The position numbers and the translations under genes were made by a program. A stretch of 64,000 bases of DNA from Dysgonamonadaceae bacterium (GTDB lineage: Bacteria > Bacteroidota > Bacteroidia > Bacteroidales > Azobacteroidaceae): NCBI GenBank assembly GCA_031289145.1, contig JAITQA010000047.1, positions 1-64,000 on the forward strand, read 5' to 3'. The notes beneath the pieces are model-generated. The model was not told the DNA's origin. It did no database searches and was given only the letters and a program-made list of their open reading frames with translations. This document shows positions 10,045 to 18,369 of the stretch, piece by piece (position 1 is the first letter of the stretch; the number at the start of each line of letters is the position of its first letter).

Positions 10045-10740
10045 TTACCAATTTTTTCCTGATTTTTGTTGTCGTACCTGCTTCTTTTGTTGCTCTTTGA
10101 CTTTTTCCTGCGTTTCGCGTTCGTTTTGCATCATAGCGTCTAATATTTGTTCGGCGTTCTGTTGCTGCATCCGGTCAGGATTTTGCTGTTGCTGCTGATC
10201 TTGCTGTTGATCCTGTTGCTGTTGCTGCTGATCTTGCTGTTGCTGGTCCTGATTTTTTTGATCCTGCTTATTCTGGTCTTGCTGTTGTTGTTGATTTTCC
10301 AGCAATTTCTGCGCCAGCGCCAGGTTATAACGTGTTTCGTCGTCATGCGGATTCTTTCGGAGCGATTGTTTGTAAGCTTCTATGCTTTTGGCATAATCCT
10401 CATTTTGCATAAAAACATTACCGGCATTATGCCATGTTTTTGCCAATTTCTCTTTGTCGGGTTCATTGGCGGAAGCAGCCTCATACTGCGCCAAAGCTTC
10501 AGGCAACTTGCTTTGTTTGTATAATGAATTGCCTAAATTATAAGCGGCGTCTGCTGATCGGGCATTGGCTTCCAAGGCTTTCCGATAATCAATTTCCGCT
10601 TCTGAATATTTTTCCTGTTTATAATTTTTATTTCCTTTTCGCAATTCGGTTCTTACTTCCTTTTGAGAGAAAATAATTGTTGAAAAAGCAAAAAGAAAAG
10701 TCAACGTTAAAAAGCAATATCTTCCCATTGTATATATCAT
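10045..10740 (-). CDS. batC: BatC: TPR aerotolerance protein with glutamine-rich tail
   Basis: A secreted or periplasmic TPR protein of 231 aa. After the signal peptide, TPR units run from about residue 25 to 150 (AAYNLGNSLYKQSKLPEALAQYE, ETRYNLALAQKLL). From about residue 155 to 200 the sequence becomes an almost pure Q/D run of QQQ, QDQ and NQD units. It ends in a short basic stretch (KKQVRQQKSGKNW). Low-complexity tails are common in BatC proteins, so this is not evidence of damage. The DNA of the tail is made of imperfect CTG/TTG triplets and could vary in length. It sits 2 bases after batB. A second start (MGRYC, 10728) is possible. Confidence 0.88.
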   Translation of the reverse strand: MIYTMGRYCFLTLTFLFAFSTIIFSQKEVRTELRKGNKNYKQEKYSEAEIDYRKALEANARSADAAYNLGNSLYKQSKLPEALAQYEAASANEPDKEKLAKTWHNAGNVFMQNEDYAKSIEAYKQSLRKNPHDDETRYNLALAQKLLENQQQQQDQNKQDQKNQDQQQQDQQQQQQDQQQDQQQQQNPDRMQQQNAEQILDAMMQNERETQEKVKEQQKKQVRQQKSGKNW

Positions 10741-10742
10741 TA

Positions 10743-11768
10743 TTAATTTACAAATAATTTAATTTTACTCAAGACCCGGTTTCTCCTGTCCAAGATAAAA
10801 AATTCCACAACCAAAAGGAACAACAATATCCATGCCGGAATCCGGTATTTCTCGTCATAAGCGGAATATATGCTACTTTCCACTTCTGATTTACTGAGTT
10901 TGTCCAACTCTTTTTGCAGCGCTTTCAAGGCATTATTGGTATTATCGGTTCTCGCGTACATCCCGTTTCCGGCTGCCGCAATATCCTGACACATTTGTTC
11001 ATTCAACTTGGTGATAATCATATTACCCTCGTTATCTCGCTGAAAATCGTTACTGCTTCCGGAAAGCGGAATCGGGCCTCCCGGTTCGGAACCGACTCCC
11101 AGCACATGCACCGTAATTTTCTTGTCTGTAGCCGCTTTTGCCGCTCCTAAAGCATCGTCTTCATGATTTTCGCCGTCGGTTATCAGGATAATTGTTTTTT
11201 CCGTTTGTTCGTTGGGCGTAAAAGAGCGAATGGCTAAGTTGATAGCCGCTCCGATAGCCGTTCCTTGTGTCGGCACCATTGCCGGATTGATAGACGACAA
11301 AAACATTTTTGCCGAAACATAATCCGAAGTAATCGGTAATTGTATAAAGGCGTCTCCTGCAAAGACAATCAGCCCAACTTTATCATTGTCTAAATTGTCG
11401 ATAAGTTTGGATAAAATTTGCTTGGATTTATCCAGACGGTTAGGAGAAATATCCGTTGAAAGCATAGAGTTGGAAACGTCTAAACAAACCATCACTTCAA
11501 TGCCTTGTTTTTTAACGGTTTCTAACTTTGCACCAAACTGAGGGCCTGCTATAACCAGCACAAATAAAGCTGTACAAACGAATAATAGCCAAAACTTCAG
11601 GTACTGTTTTTTTAGCGCCACATCGGGCATCAGTCCCCGAATGATTGCCATATCGCCCAATCGCTTCAGGTTCCTTTTTTTTACATACATGGAATACAGA
11701 AAAAGCAGGAGCAAAGCCGGTAATATTAACAGCAGATACAAATAATCCGGATGTTCAAATCTAAACAT
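10743..11768 (-). CDS. batB: BatB: von Willebrand factor A-domain membrane protein
   Basis: A 341-residue protein with two N-terminal membrane segments (about 8-27 and 57-78), a VWA domain (about 88-290) and a C-terminal membrane helix (about 315-332). The metal-ion-dependent adhesion site is intact: CLDVSNSM (DxSxS) and ITDGENHED. This layout is that of BatA/BatB. It lies between batA and batC with gaps of 6 and 2 bases, consistent with one transcript. The VWA domain probably mediates assembly with the neighbouring VWA protein BatA and the TPR protein BatC. Confidence 0.92.
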   Translation of the reverse strand: MFRFEHPDYLYLLLILPALLLLFLYSMYVKKRNLKRLGDMAIIRGLMPDVALKKQYLKFWLLFVCTALFVLVIAGPQFGAKLETVKKQGIEVMVCLDVSNSMLSTDISPNRLDKSKQILSKLIDNLDNDKVGLIVFAGDAFIQLPITSDYVSAKMFLSSINPAMVPTQGTAIGAAINLAIRSFTPNEQTEKTIILITDGENHEDDALGAAKAATDKKITVHVLGVGSEPGGPIPLSGSSNDFQRDNEGNMIITKLNEQMCQDIAAAGNGMYARTDNTNNALKALQKELDKLSKSEVESSIYSAYDEKYRIPAWILLFLLVVEFFILDRRNRVLSKIKLFVN

Positions 11769-11774
11769 AATAAT

Positions 11775-12758
11775 TTATGGTATATTTTTTACGATTGTAT
11801 ATCTTAATAAAAGTTCCAGCAGGAAGCAAAACAGGCCTATCATGGCGAAAAAAACATATTTTTCCTGTTTTTTGCTGTATTCCTGTATGCTCATTTTTGT
11901 TTTTTCCATCTGGTCGATTTCCTGATAGATTTCTTTCAGCGCCTTGGTATTGGTAGCCCTGAAATATAAGCCGCCGGTGATTTGTGCAATTTGCGTCAAT
12001 GTTTTTTCATCAATTTCGACTTTCATCATCTGGGTTTGCACGCCGAAAGCTGTTTGCATGGGATACGGCGCTTCACCCATAGTACCTACGGCTATTGTGT
12101 ATACCCTTATGCCAAATGTTTTGGCAATTTCAGCAGCTGTCACCGGCGCAATTTCTCCACGGTTGTTGGAACCATCCGTCAACAGGATAATTACTTTTGA
12201 TTTGGCTTTACTGTCTTTCAGTCGACTGACGGCAGTTGCCAAACCGTGTCCAATGGCCGTTCCGTCTTCAATCATGCCACAATGCACATCTTTCATAAGA
12301 TTCAGCAAAACCGTATGGTCGGTAGTCAGCGGACATTGGGTAAAACTTTCGCCGGCAAAGACGACCAAGCCGATATTGTCGTAGGGCCTGCCGTTGATAA
12401 AGGAAGCCGCCACATCTTTGGCCGCTTCAATCCGGTTGGGATTTAAATCCATGGCCAACATCGAAGTCGAAATATCCAGACTCATCATGATGTCTATACC
12501 CTCTGTGGTAGAAGTACTGATGCTATTTGTCATCTGTGGACGAGCCAAGGCTGCTACCAAAAACGAAAAAGCCACAATTCTCAAAACAAACGGGAAATGC
12601 CGTAAATAAACTTTATAGGTATTAGGCGCTTTTTTAAATCCTTCGGAGGATGACAAACGAATACTGGCTTGCGATTTACGCAATTTCCAAATATACCATC
12701 CTATCATCGGGACAAGTAAAAGCAACAATAAAAAATAAATCGGATCTGCAAAAACCAT
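11775..12758 (-). CDS. batA: BatA: von Willebrand factor A-domain membrane protein
   Basis: A 327-residue VWA protein. It has N-terminal membrane helices (about 5-24 and 55-73), a VWA domain (about 88-280) with an intact metal site (SLDISTSM, LLTDGSNNRG), and a C-terminal helix (FFAMIGLFCFLLELLLRY). It is a paralogue of BatB, encoded directly downstream in the same order as in other Bacteroidales. The BatA/BatB pair anchors in the inner membrane with the VWA domains outside the cytoplasm. MoxR-type ATPases commonly act on VWA-domain partners, which explains the linkage to moxR at the head of the operon. Confidence 0.92.
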   Translation of the reverse strand: MVFADPIYFLLLLLLVPMIGWYIWKLRKSQASIRLSSSEGFKKAPNTYKVYLRHFPFVLRIVAFSFLVAALARPQMTNSISTSTTEGIDIMMSLDISTSMLAMDLNPNRIEAAKDVAASFINGRPYDNIGLVVFAGESFTQCPLTTDHTVLLNLMKDVHCGMIEDGTAIGHGLATAVSRLKDSKAKSKVIILLTDGSNNRGEIAPVTAAEIAKTFGIRVYTIAVGTMGEAPYPMQTAFGVQTQMMKVEIDEKTLTQIAQITGGLYFRATNTKALKEIYQEIDQMEKTKMSIQEYSKKQEKYVFFAMIGLFCFLLELLLRYTIVKNIP

Positions 12759-12768
12759 TTTTTATAAA

Positions 12769-13743
12769 TTATGAATTATTCTTTATTTTCTCCGTCTCTT
12801 TCAACTCAACCGAAACTTCTTCCTGTTTGGTCATATTGACAAAGAGATAAGCATTCATTAAACTCAATTCATTTTCATCCGGCAAGGGATTATATTTGGC
12901 GAATTTGACAAAATCGGCCAAAATAAGTATTTGCTTCAGGTTATCGTAAGAATTATCCACATCGCTGTATCCCCTGATTTTACCCAAAATTTCACCGGAA
13001 GTCATTTCCATCGCCCCTATTTCGAAACGTTCTTCAATGTATCTGCGCAAAGTATCTGTTATATCGGAATGGTATTCCTTAATTTTCCCCTGTTGCCATA
13101 GTTTTTGCGCTTTGATGGCGTCTAATACTTGAATAGCCCGTATGTGAGGCGGCAAGGGTTCTTCCTTTTTGAAAGGCAATAAGGATTTTTTATAATATAC
13201 CCGATAAACAATGTAAGCAATCGCTGCAATCAGCAAAATACCGAATAAAATGTACAGTATCGGGAGCGCCGACAGCAGAAAATCCAGCCACACAAACTTC
13301 GGTTTGTTGACTTCTTTGATATCATAAAACTGTTTGGATTCGGTATCTACCGGAAGCGTAGATACTTTCAGCGCAAGTTCATCTGAATAAGCCGTATCGG
13401 TATTCAACACCACTTGAAAAGGAGGTAATAAATACACGGCGGAATCAAAAGAAGTTACCAAATAATCATAGTTTAACCGGATTCTATCGTTACCGATATC
13501 GGTAGTATCCATCTTCGATATTTCCAATATTTCTATGCCGGTTATCAGTGTGTCGGAAAACACAGGCAATTGGAGCGGCTGATCCTTGGCAGCTGCGATT
13601 TCCAAGTGAATCTTAGTCTGTTCCCCAATCAGAATATGGGTTGAATCTATGCTTGCCTTTACGGAAATCTGTTGGGCGTAAACACTACAAACGCTTATTC
13701 CCCAAAAAACGATGCTATTGAAAATGTATCTGCTTTTTTTCAT
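12769..13743 (-). CDS. Bat-operon exported membrane protein of unknown function
   Basis: A 324-residue protein with a signal peptide (cleavage near VYAQ), an extracytoplasmic beta-rich domain (about 22-160) resembling the N-terminal part of BatD, one transmembrane helix (about 170-192, LPILYILFGILLIAAIAYIVY), and a cytoplasmic helical domain (about 205-310) with DTLRRYIEERFEIGAMEMTSGE. A gene of this type regularly sits between the DUF58 gene and batA in Bacteroidales, where it is named only as aerotolerance-related. Gaps to its neighbours are 10 and 7 bases. No catalytic motif is visible. Confidence 0.78.
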   Translation of the reverse strand: MKKSRYIFNSIVFWGISVCSVYAQQISVKASIDSTHILIGEQTKIHLEIAAAKDQPLQLPVFSDTLITGIEILEISKMDTTDIGNDRIRLNYDYLVTSFDSAVYLLPPFQVVLNTDTAYSDELALKVSTLPVDTESKQFYDIKEVNKPKFVWLDFLLSALPILYILFGILLIAAIAYIVYRVYYKKSLLPFKKEEPLPPHIRAIQVLDAIKAQKLWQQGKIKEYHSDITDTLRRYIEERFEIGAMEMTSGEILGKIRGYSDVDNSYDNLKQILILADFVKFAKYNPLPDENELSLMNAYLFVNMTKQEEVSVELKETEKIKNNS

Positions 13744-13750
13744 TTTTCGA

Positions 13751-14620
13751 TCAACTGCGTTTATTAAACAATCCCATCAAGGCCTTTACATAATCGTCTT
13801 CCGTACGAATGGAGATGGCGTCTACCCTACTTTTTTTGAAAGCATTGTTCATATCCGTCTGGCGTTTCTCCCACCAATGCTTGTAAGATAATCGCACTTT
13901 TGAGGAAGAAGTGTCAATGTATTTTTCCTGTCCGCTTTCGGCGTCTTTTATTTTCACCAAACCGATTTTCGGTATTTCTGTTTCCCGTCCGTCATAGACC
14001 TGAATCGCGACCACATCATGTTTTCTATTCGCAATAGTCAGCGCATCCTGATAGTCGTCCTTGTTGATATAGTCGGAAAAAAGAAATGCAGTACAACGTT
14101 TTTTTATGGCATTTGTCAGGTATTTCAGTACTTGCGCAATATCGGTATTCGTATGTTGCGGCTCAAAGTTAATCAATTCCCGAATAATATACAAGATGTG
14201 TTTTCTTCCTTTTTGCGGTGGAATAAATTTTTCAATCCGGTCTGAGAAAAAAACAACGCCGATTTTATCGTTATTTTGAATAGCTGAAAAAGCAAGCGTG
14301 GCGGCAATCTCCGTTATCATATCTTTTTTCAACATACTCTTGGTGCCGAAATCTCTACTCCCGGAAACGTCAATCAAAAGCATCACCGTCAATTCACGTT
14401 CTTCTTCAAAAATCTTGATATATGGTTTTGAATATCTTGCCGTTACATTCCAATCAATATCCCGAATGTCGTCGCCGAATTCATATTCCCTTACTTCCGA
14501 AAAAGCCATACCTCGCCCTTTGAAAGCCGAATGGTATTGTCCGGCAAAAATATTGCTCGACAATCCCCTGGTCTTAATCTCAATTTGCCGTACCTTTTTT
14601 AATAATTCGTTTGTCTCCAT
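13751..14620 (-). CDS. DUF58 domain protein of the bat operon
   Basis: A 289-residue cytoplasmic DUF58 protein. The family signature GRGMAFSEVREYEFGDDIRDIDW is clear (about residues 32-56), followed by a VWA-like fold with LLIDVSGSRDFG. DUF58 genes are encoded with MoxR ATPases and VWA proteins, as here, and are thought to act as adaptors or substrates of the MoxR chaperone. The gene is separated from moxR by 97 bases holding a repeat tract, so translation is not coupled to moxR although both may share a transcript. Confidence 0.9.
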   Translation of the reverse strand: METNELLKKVRQIEIKTRGLSSNIFAGQYHSAFKGRGMAFSEVREYEFGDDIRDIDWNVTARYSKPYIKIFEEERELTVMLLIDVSGSRDFGTKSMLKKDMITEIAATLAFSAIQNNDKIGVVFFSDRIEKFIPPQKGRKHILYIIRELINFEPQHTNTDIAQVLKYLTNAIKKRCTAFLFSDYINKDDYQDALTIANRKHDVVAIQVYDGRETEIPKIGLVKIKDAESGQEKYIDTSSSKVRLSYKHWWEKRQTDMNNAFKKSRVDAISIRTEDDYVKALMGLFNKRS

Positions 14621-14717
14621 AATAAGAACTAAGAAGTAAAAACTAAGAACTAAAAACTAAAAATTAAAAACTAAGCGTTAAGAAATTTCTAATTTTTAAT
14701 TCCTAATTCTTAATTAC
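14621..14717. repeat. Degenerate heptamer tract (aactaag/aactaaa) in the moxR-DUF58 spacer
   Basis: The 97-base spacer is largely made of units such as aactaag, aactaaa and aattaaa, followed by an inverted counterpart (ctaatttttaattcctaa). The same 7-base unit forms a cleaner tract at 61551-61606, in front of a kinase gene. Nothing else was seen in the spacer. Confidence 0.7.
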
Positions 14718-15713
14718 TTAGGGTACTTCAACTTTATTCAATATCTCACTGATAATCTCCTCTGATGTAAGATTACGGGCTTCCGCTTCATAAGTCAATC
14801 CGATACGGTGACGGAGGACGTCGAAACAAACGGCACGTATATCTTCGGGAATTACATATCCTCTCCTTTTGATAAAGGCGTAAGCCCTTGCCGCCAATGC
14901 CAGATTGATAGATGCACGAGGCGAAGCGCCAAAAGAAATCATCCCTTTTAAATCAGGAAGACCATGTTCATGCGGAAACCGTGTAGCAAAAACAATGTCT
15001 ACGATGTATCTTTCGATTTTTTCGTCTAAGTAAACCTCGTTTACAATTTTGCGAGCCTCCATTATTTCTTGTTTTTTCAGAATCGGTTTGATTTCGATTT
15101 TTGTCCCGCTGATATTTTGACGGATAATCAGTTTTTCTTCTTCTTTTTTCGGATAATTGATTACCACTTTCAGCATAAACCGGTCTACCTGAGCTTCCGG
15201 AAGCGGATAGGTACCTTCCTGCTCAATAGGATTCTGAGTTGCCATTACCAAAAAAGGCTCCGGTAATTTGTACGTTTTTTCACCAATGGTAACCTGACGT
15301 TCTTGCATCGCTTCCAATAAGGCGCTTTGTACCTTGGCTGGAGCACGGTTGATTTCATCCGCCAAAACAAAATTGGCAAAAACAGGACCATGTTTCACCA
15401 AAAATTCTTCATTCTTCTGACTGTAAATCATTGTGCCTACAACATCGGCCGGCAGTAAGTCCGGCGTAAATTGAATACGACTGTATTTAGCTTCGATTAA
15501 TGAAGCCAATGTTTTAATAGCTAATGTCTTTGCCAATCCCGGAACGCCTTCCAGCAATATATGGCCATCCGACAAAAGACCTATCAACAAAGACTCAAGC
15601 AAATGTTTCTGCCCTACGATTACTTGGTCCATCCCCTTGAAAATCATATTGACGAAACCGCTTTTACTTTCAATTCTTTCGTTTAACTCACGAATATCAA
15701 CTGTTTGACTCAT
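14718..15713 (-). CDS. MoxR-family AAA+ ATPase
   Basis: A 331-residue MoxR ATPase with Walker A (GVPGLAKT), Walker B (ADEINRAPAKVQSALLEAMQ), sensor 1 (ATQNPIEQEGTYPLPEAQ) and the C-terminal lid domain. MoxR ATPases act as chaperones that insert cofactors or assemble complexes containing VWA-domain partners. This one heads the operon for DUF58, the unnamed membrane protein and BatA-E, so the Bat complex is the likely client. A promoter motif lies about 50 bases upstream. Confidence 0.94.
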   Translation of the reverse strand: MSQTVDIRELNERIESKSGFVNMIFKGMDQVIVGQKHLLESLLIGLLSDGHILLEGVPGLAKTLAIKTLASLIEAKYSRIQFTPDLLPADVVGTMIYSQKNEEFLVKHGPVFANFVLADEINRAPAKVQSALLEAMQERQVTIGEKTYKLPEPFLVMATQNPIEQEGTYPLPEAQVDRFMLKVVINYPKKEEEKLIIRQNISGTKIEIKPILKKQEIMEARKIVNEVYLDEKIERYIVDIVFATRFPHEHGLPDLKGMISFGASPRASINLALAARAYAFIKRRGYVIPEDIRAVCFDVLRHRIGLTYEAEARNLTSEEIISEILNKVEVP

Positions 15714-15759
15714 AAAAAATATTTATTATTATTTCTAAAATCATTTCAAAATAAACTCT

Positions 15760-15768
15760 GCAAAAGTA
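15760..15768 (-). promoter_or_regulatory. Promoter -7 element for the moxR-bat operon
   Basis: On the minus strand the sequence reads TActTTTGC, a match to TAnnTTTG, about 47 bases before the moxR ATG. It is the only good candidate in the 125-base gap and probably drives the whole 8-gene operon. Confidence 0.6.
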
Positions 15769-15838
15769 TAAATGTTAAATTGTGATTGAAATAGTTTTCC
15801 AGTTAAAAATGATTAATTATATCTATAAGTTCTCAAAT

Positions 15839-16768
15839 TTAGTGTTTATTATAACTAATCGCCAGATTTTTAGCTTTTCCAACCGATTCCTCACTCGCTG
15901 CATCAATGCCGTATTTTTGAGCGGGAGGAATGATTATCTCCAATCCTTCCGGTAGTATGTCCGGATTTTTGATGTGATTTTTGTTTTCCTCGTAAATATA
16001 CACCCAAAAAGCTCTGTTGCCATATTTTTTTAATGCAATCGAAGCCAAGCGGTCGCCACGTGTAATTGTTCTTTTTTCGCCTGCGTCCGGTAAAATAGTT
16101 GCGATCGTATCTTGCGGTAGCGGTTCCTGTTCCGGCAATACCTGCTCCGGCGCTTGCAAAACATATTCTTGTTTACTGCCTTTTTGTACAGGCTCTCCAA
16201 ACGGATTCATATTGATAACAAACTCTATACCTGTCACAACGACAATCACAAAGACCGCTATCAACCAAAATGGAAAATGTTTTTCTTCTTTAAATTTCGC
16301 AGATTCAGGCAAAACCGTCACCGATTGCTTTTCTTCAATTTCTTCAATCTTTTCAACTGTTTCTATTTCTTCAGCCTTTTCAATTTCTTCAACTGATTCA
16401 ATTTCTTCCGTGGTTTCTATTTCTTCAAGCGTTTCAATATTTATATTTTCTTCTATTTCAATTGGTTCAAATAAAGAAAAAGGCTCATTAATCGCTTGTG
16501 CCAGCTGTTTCTCAGGAGAAAAGGCCACCTTGTAATGTGCCGGAATCAAAACCCTTTTGCCGGTGACGACGTCCACACTTTCGCGATTTTCTACAGACGA
16601 CAACTTGAATGTTCCTAAATCTTTTATTTTCAATAATTTATCAGAAAGGATAGCATCACTTGCCACTTCGAAAAATTCTCGAAGGAAAGATTCTGCTTCT
16701 TTTTTGGAAATTGCTTCTTTTTCAGCCAGCCGCGTAGCCAAATCCTGTATGTTGATTTTCTCATTCAT
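15839..16768 (-). CDS. HU-type DNA-binding protein fused to a membrane helix and LysM domain
   Basis: A 309-residue mosaic. Residues 1-90 form an HU/IHF-like DNA-binding domain (KIKDLGTFKLSSVENRESVD, GKRVLIPAHYKVAFSP). Residues 105-155 are a strongly acidic run of imperfect E-E-I-E units. A single transmembrane helix follows at about 168-188 (FWLIAVFVIVVVTGIEFVI). The C-terminus holds a LysM domain (about 232-285, ITRGDRLASIALKKYGNRAFW). The predicted topology puts HU in the cytoplasm and LysM in the periplasm against peptidoglycan, so it could tether the nucleoid to the wall. It overlaps the preceding small HU gene by 8 bases. HU-LysM fusions are known in Bacteroidota, but the function is not established. 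Confidence 0.85.
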   Translation of the reverse strand: MNEKINIQDLATRLAEKEAISKKEAESFLREFFEVASDAILSDKLLKIKDLGTFKLSSVENRESVDVVTGKRVLIPAHYKVAFSPEKQLAQAINEPFSLFEPIEIEENINIETLEEIETTEEIESVEEIEKAEEIETVEKIEEIEEKQSVTVLPESAKFKEEKHFPFWLIAVFVIVVVTGIEFVINMNPFGEPVQKGSKQEYVLQAPEQVLPEQEPLPQDTIATILPDAGEKRTITRGDRLASIALKKYGNRAFWVYIYEENKNHIKNPDILPEGLEIIIPPAQKYGIDAASEESVGKAKNLAISYNKH

Positions 16769-17048
16769 GGTTTAGTTCCTTAATTTTTTTATTGAACGAG
16801 GGGGAGGCTTTAAATTTGACAACTAATTTGGGTGGAATGAGCATTCTTTTCCCGGTTTCCGGATGCACATTTATCCTTTCATCTCGCTTTTTTACTTCAA
16901 AATTTCCGAAGTTGGTAATCGAAATTATATTGCTTTCGATTAATTCAGCGGTAAGCGAGGCAACCATATTATCCAATCTCTTTCCGGCTTCCGGTTTGGA
17001 TAATTTCAGTTTTTGAGCCAATACGGCGACTAATTCGGTAGCGTTCAT
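16761..17048 (-). CDS. HU-family DNA-binding protein
   Basis: A 95-residue HU/IHF homologue with the helical dimerisation part (LSKPEAGKRLDNMVASLTAEL), the GNFEVKKRDERINVHPETGKRM beta-arm region and KLVVKFKASPSF. It bends and compacts DNA. It lies 19 bases after rimO and overlaps the following HU-LysM gene by 8 bases, which indicates co-translation. The pair may form a heterodimer, which would recruit the soluble HU to a membrane anchor; that is inference. Confidence 0.9.
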   Translation of the reverse strand: MNATELVAVLAQKLKLSKPEAGKRLDNMVASLTAELIESNIISITNFGNFEVKKRDERINVHPETGKRMLIPPKLVVKFKASPSFNKKIKELNHE

Positions 17049-17067
17049 GTGTTATTATTTCCGTTCA

Positions 17068-18369
17068 TTATTCAATCATTCCGAATAAATCAAAAGATTG
17101 TGTTCCTGTAATTTTAACGGGATAAAATGTTCCGGGAACCAATTTTTTGTTTTTGCCAATCAAGATTTCCGTATCGACTTCCGGAGAATCGTATTCGGTT
17201 CGTCCGATATAAAAATCGGATTCTTCACGGTCAATGATGGCCTTGAGTGTCTGCCCGACTTTATTTTCACTGATTTCGGCAGCAATTTGCTCCTGAACAG
17301 ACATCAGTTCCTCCATCCGTCGGTTTTTGATTTCCGGTTCGATATTGTCTTTGTAATGCCGACCGGAATACGTCCCTTCTTCTTCCGAGTAAGGGAAAGC
17401 GCCCAACCGTTCAAAACGCATTTCCCGGACAAACGCCAGTAAGTCGGCAAAATCCGCTTCGGTTTCACCGGGATGTCCTACCATCATGGTGGTACGAAGA
17501 TGAATACCCGGCACTTCCTGCCGAATTTTCTGAAGCAATGCCACGGTTTCCGCTTTTGAAATATTCCGTCGCATAATTTTTAACATAGCGTCGCTGCTGT
17601 GCTGAAGTGCAATATCCAAATATTTGCAAATATTTTCCCTTTCACGCATTAACGGCAGTATAGCTAATGGAAATTGAGCCGGATAAGTATAATGAAGACG
17701 CATCCATTCCACACCGGGAATGTCGGATAGGCGTTTGAGCAGTTCCGCCAGACAGAATTGTTTATACAAGTCTTTCCCATAATAACTTAAGTCTTGCGCA
17801 ATCAGTTGAAACTCTTTGACTCCCTGCCCTGCCAACAAACGGACTTCCTGTTCGATTGCTTCCATGCTTCTCGACTGGTATTTCCCTGTGATAATGGGAA
17901 TAGAACAGTAGGCGCATGTACGATTGCAACCCTCTGCAATTTTCAAATAAGTGTAATGAGAGGGCGTGGTCAGTGACCTTTCGGAAGACAGTTCCGGCAA
18001 ATAAGATTTTCCCAGGTCGGACAACAATTCTTTCCAATTGAATTTGCCATAGAATTTATCGACAGCAGGGATGAGTTTTTCCAAATCTTTCCGGTATCTT
18101 TCCGAAAGACATCCCATCACAAAGAGTTTTTTGATTTGTTTGTTTTTTTTTGCTTCTCCGAATGCAAGAATCATATCAATAGATTCCTGTTTTGCACTTT
18201 CAATAAATCCGCAGGTATTGATTACCACAATATCGCCACTTGTTTTTTCCGGGTCGTGGGATACCAAATAGCCGTTAGCGGTAAACTGGCGCATCAGTAA
18301 TTCCGAATCAACCAAATTTTTGGAACAACCCAATGTAATGATATCGACCTTATTTTTTTTCATTGCCAA
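17068..18369 (-). CDS. rimO: Ribosomal protein S12 methylthiotransferase
   Basis: RimO is a radical-SAM enzyme that adds a methylthio group to an aspartate of ribosomal protein S12. The N-terminal UPF0004 domain shows DIITLGCSKNLVDSE and VINTCGFIESAKQES. The radical-SAM cluster motif is CNRTCAYCSIP, and a TRAM-like domain ends the protein. KKNKVDIITLGCSKNLVDSE distinguishes it from MiaB. At 433 aa it has the normal length. The start overlaps the end of ftsY by 20 bases. The second methionine (MKKNKV) is an equally plausible start. Confidence 0.95.
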   Translation of the reverse strand: MAMKKNKVDIITLGCSKNLVDSELLMRQFTANGYLVSHDPEKTSGDIVVINTCGFIESAKQESIDMILAFGEAKKNKQIKKLFVMGCLSERYRKDLEKLIPAVDKFYGKFNWKELLSDLGKSYLPELSSERSLTTPSHYTYLKIAEGCNRTCAYCSIPIITGKYQSRSMEAIEQEVRLLAGQGVKEFQLIAQDLSYYGKDLYKQFCLAELLKRLSDIPGVEWMRLHYTYPAQFPLAILPLMRERENICKYLDIALQHSSDAMLKIMRRNISKAETVALLQKIRQEVPGIHLRTTMMVGHPGETEADFADLLAFVREMRFERLGAFPYSEEEGTYSGRHYKDNIEPEIKNRRMEELMSVQEQIAAEISENKVGQTLKAIIDREESDFYIGRTEYDSPEVDTEILIGKNKKLVPGTFYPVKITGTQSFDLFGMIE

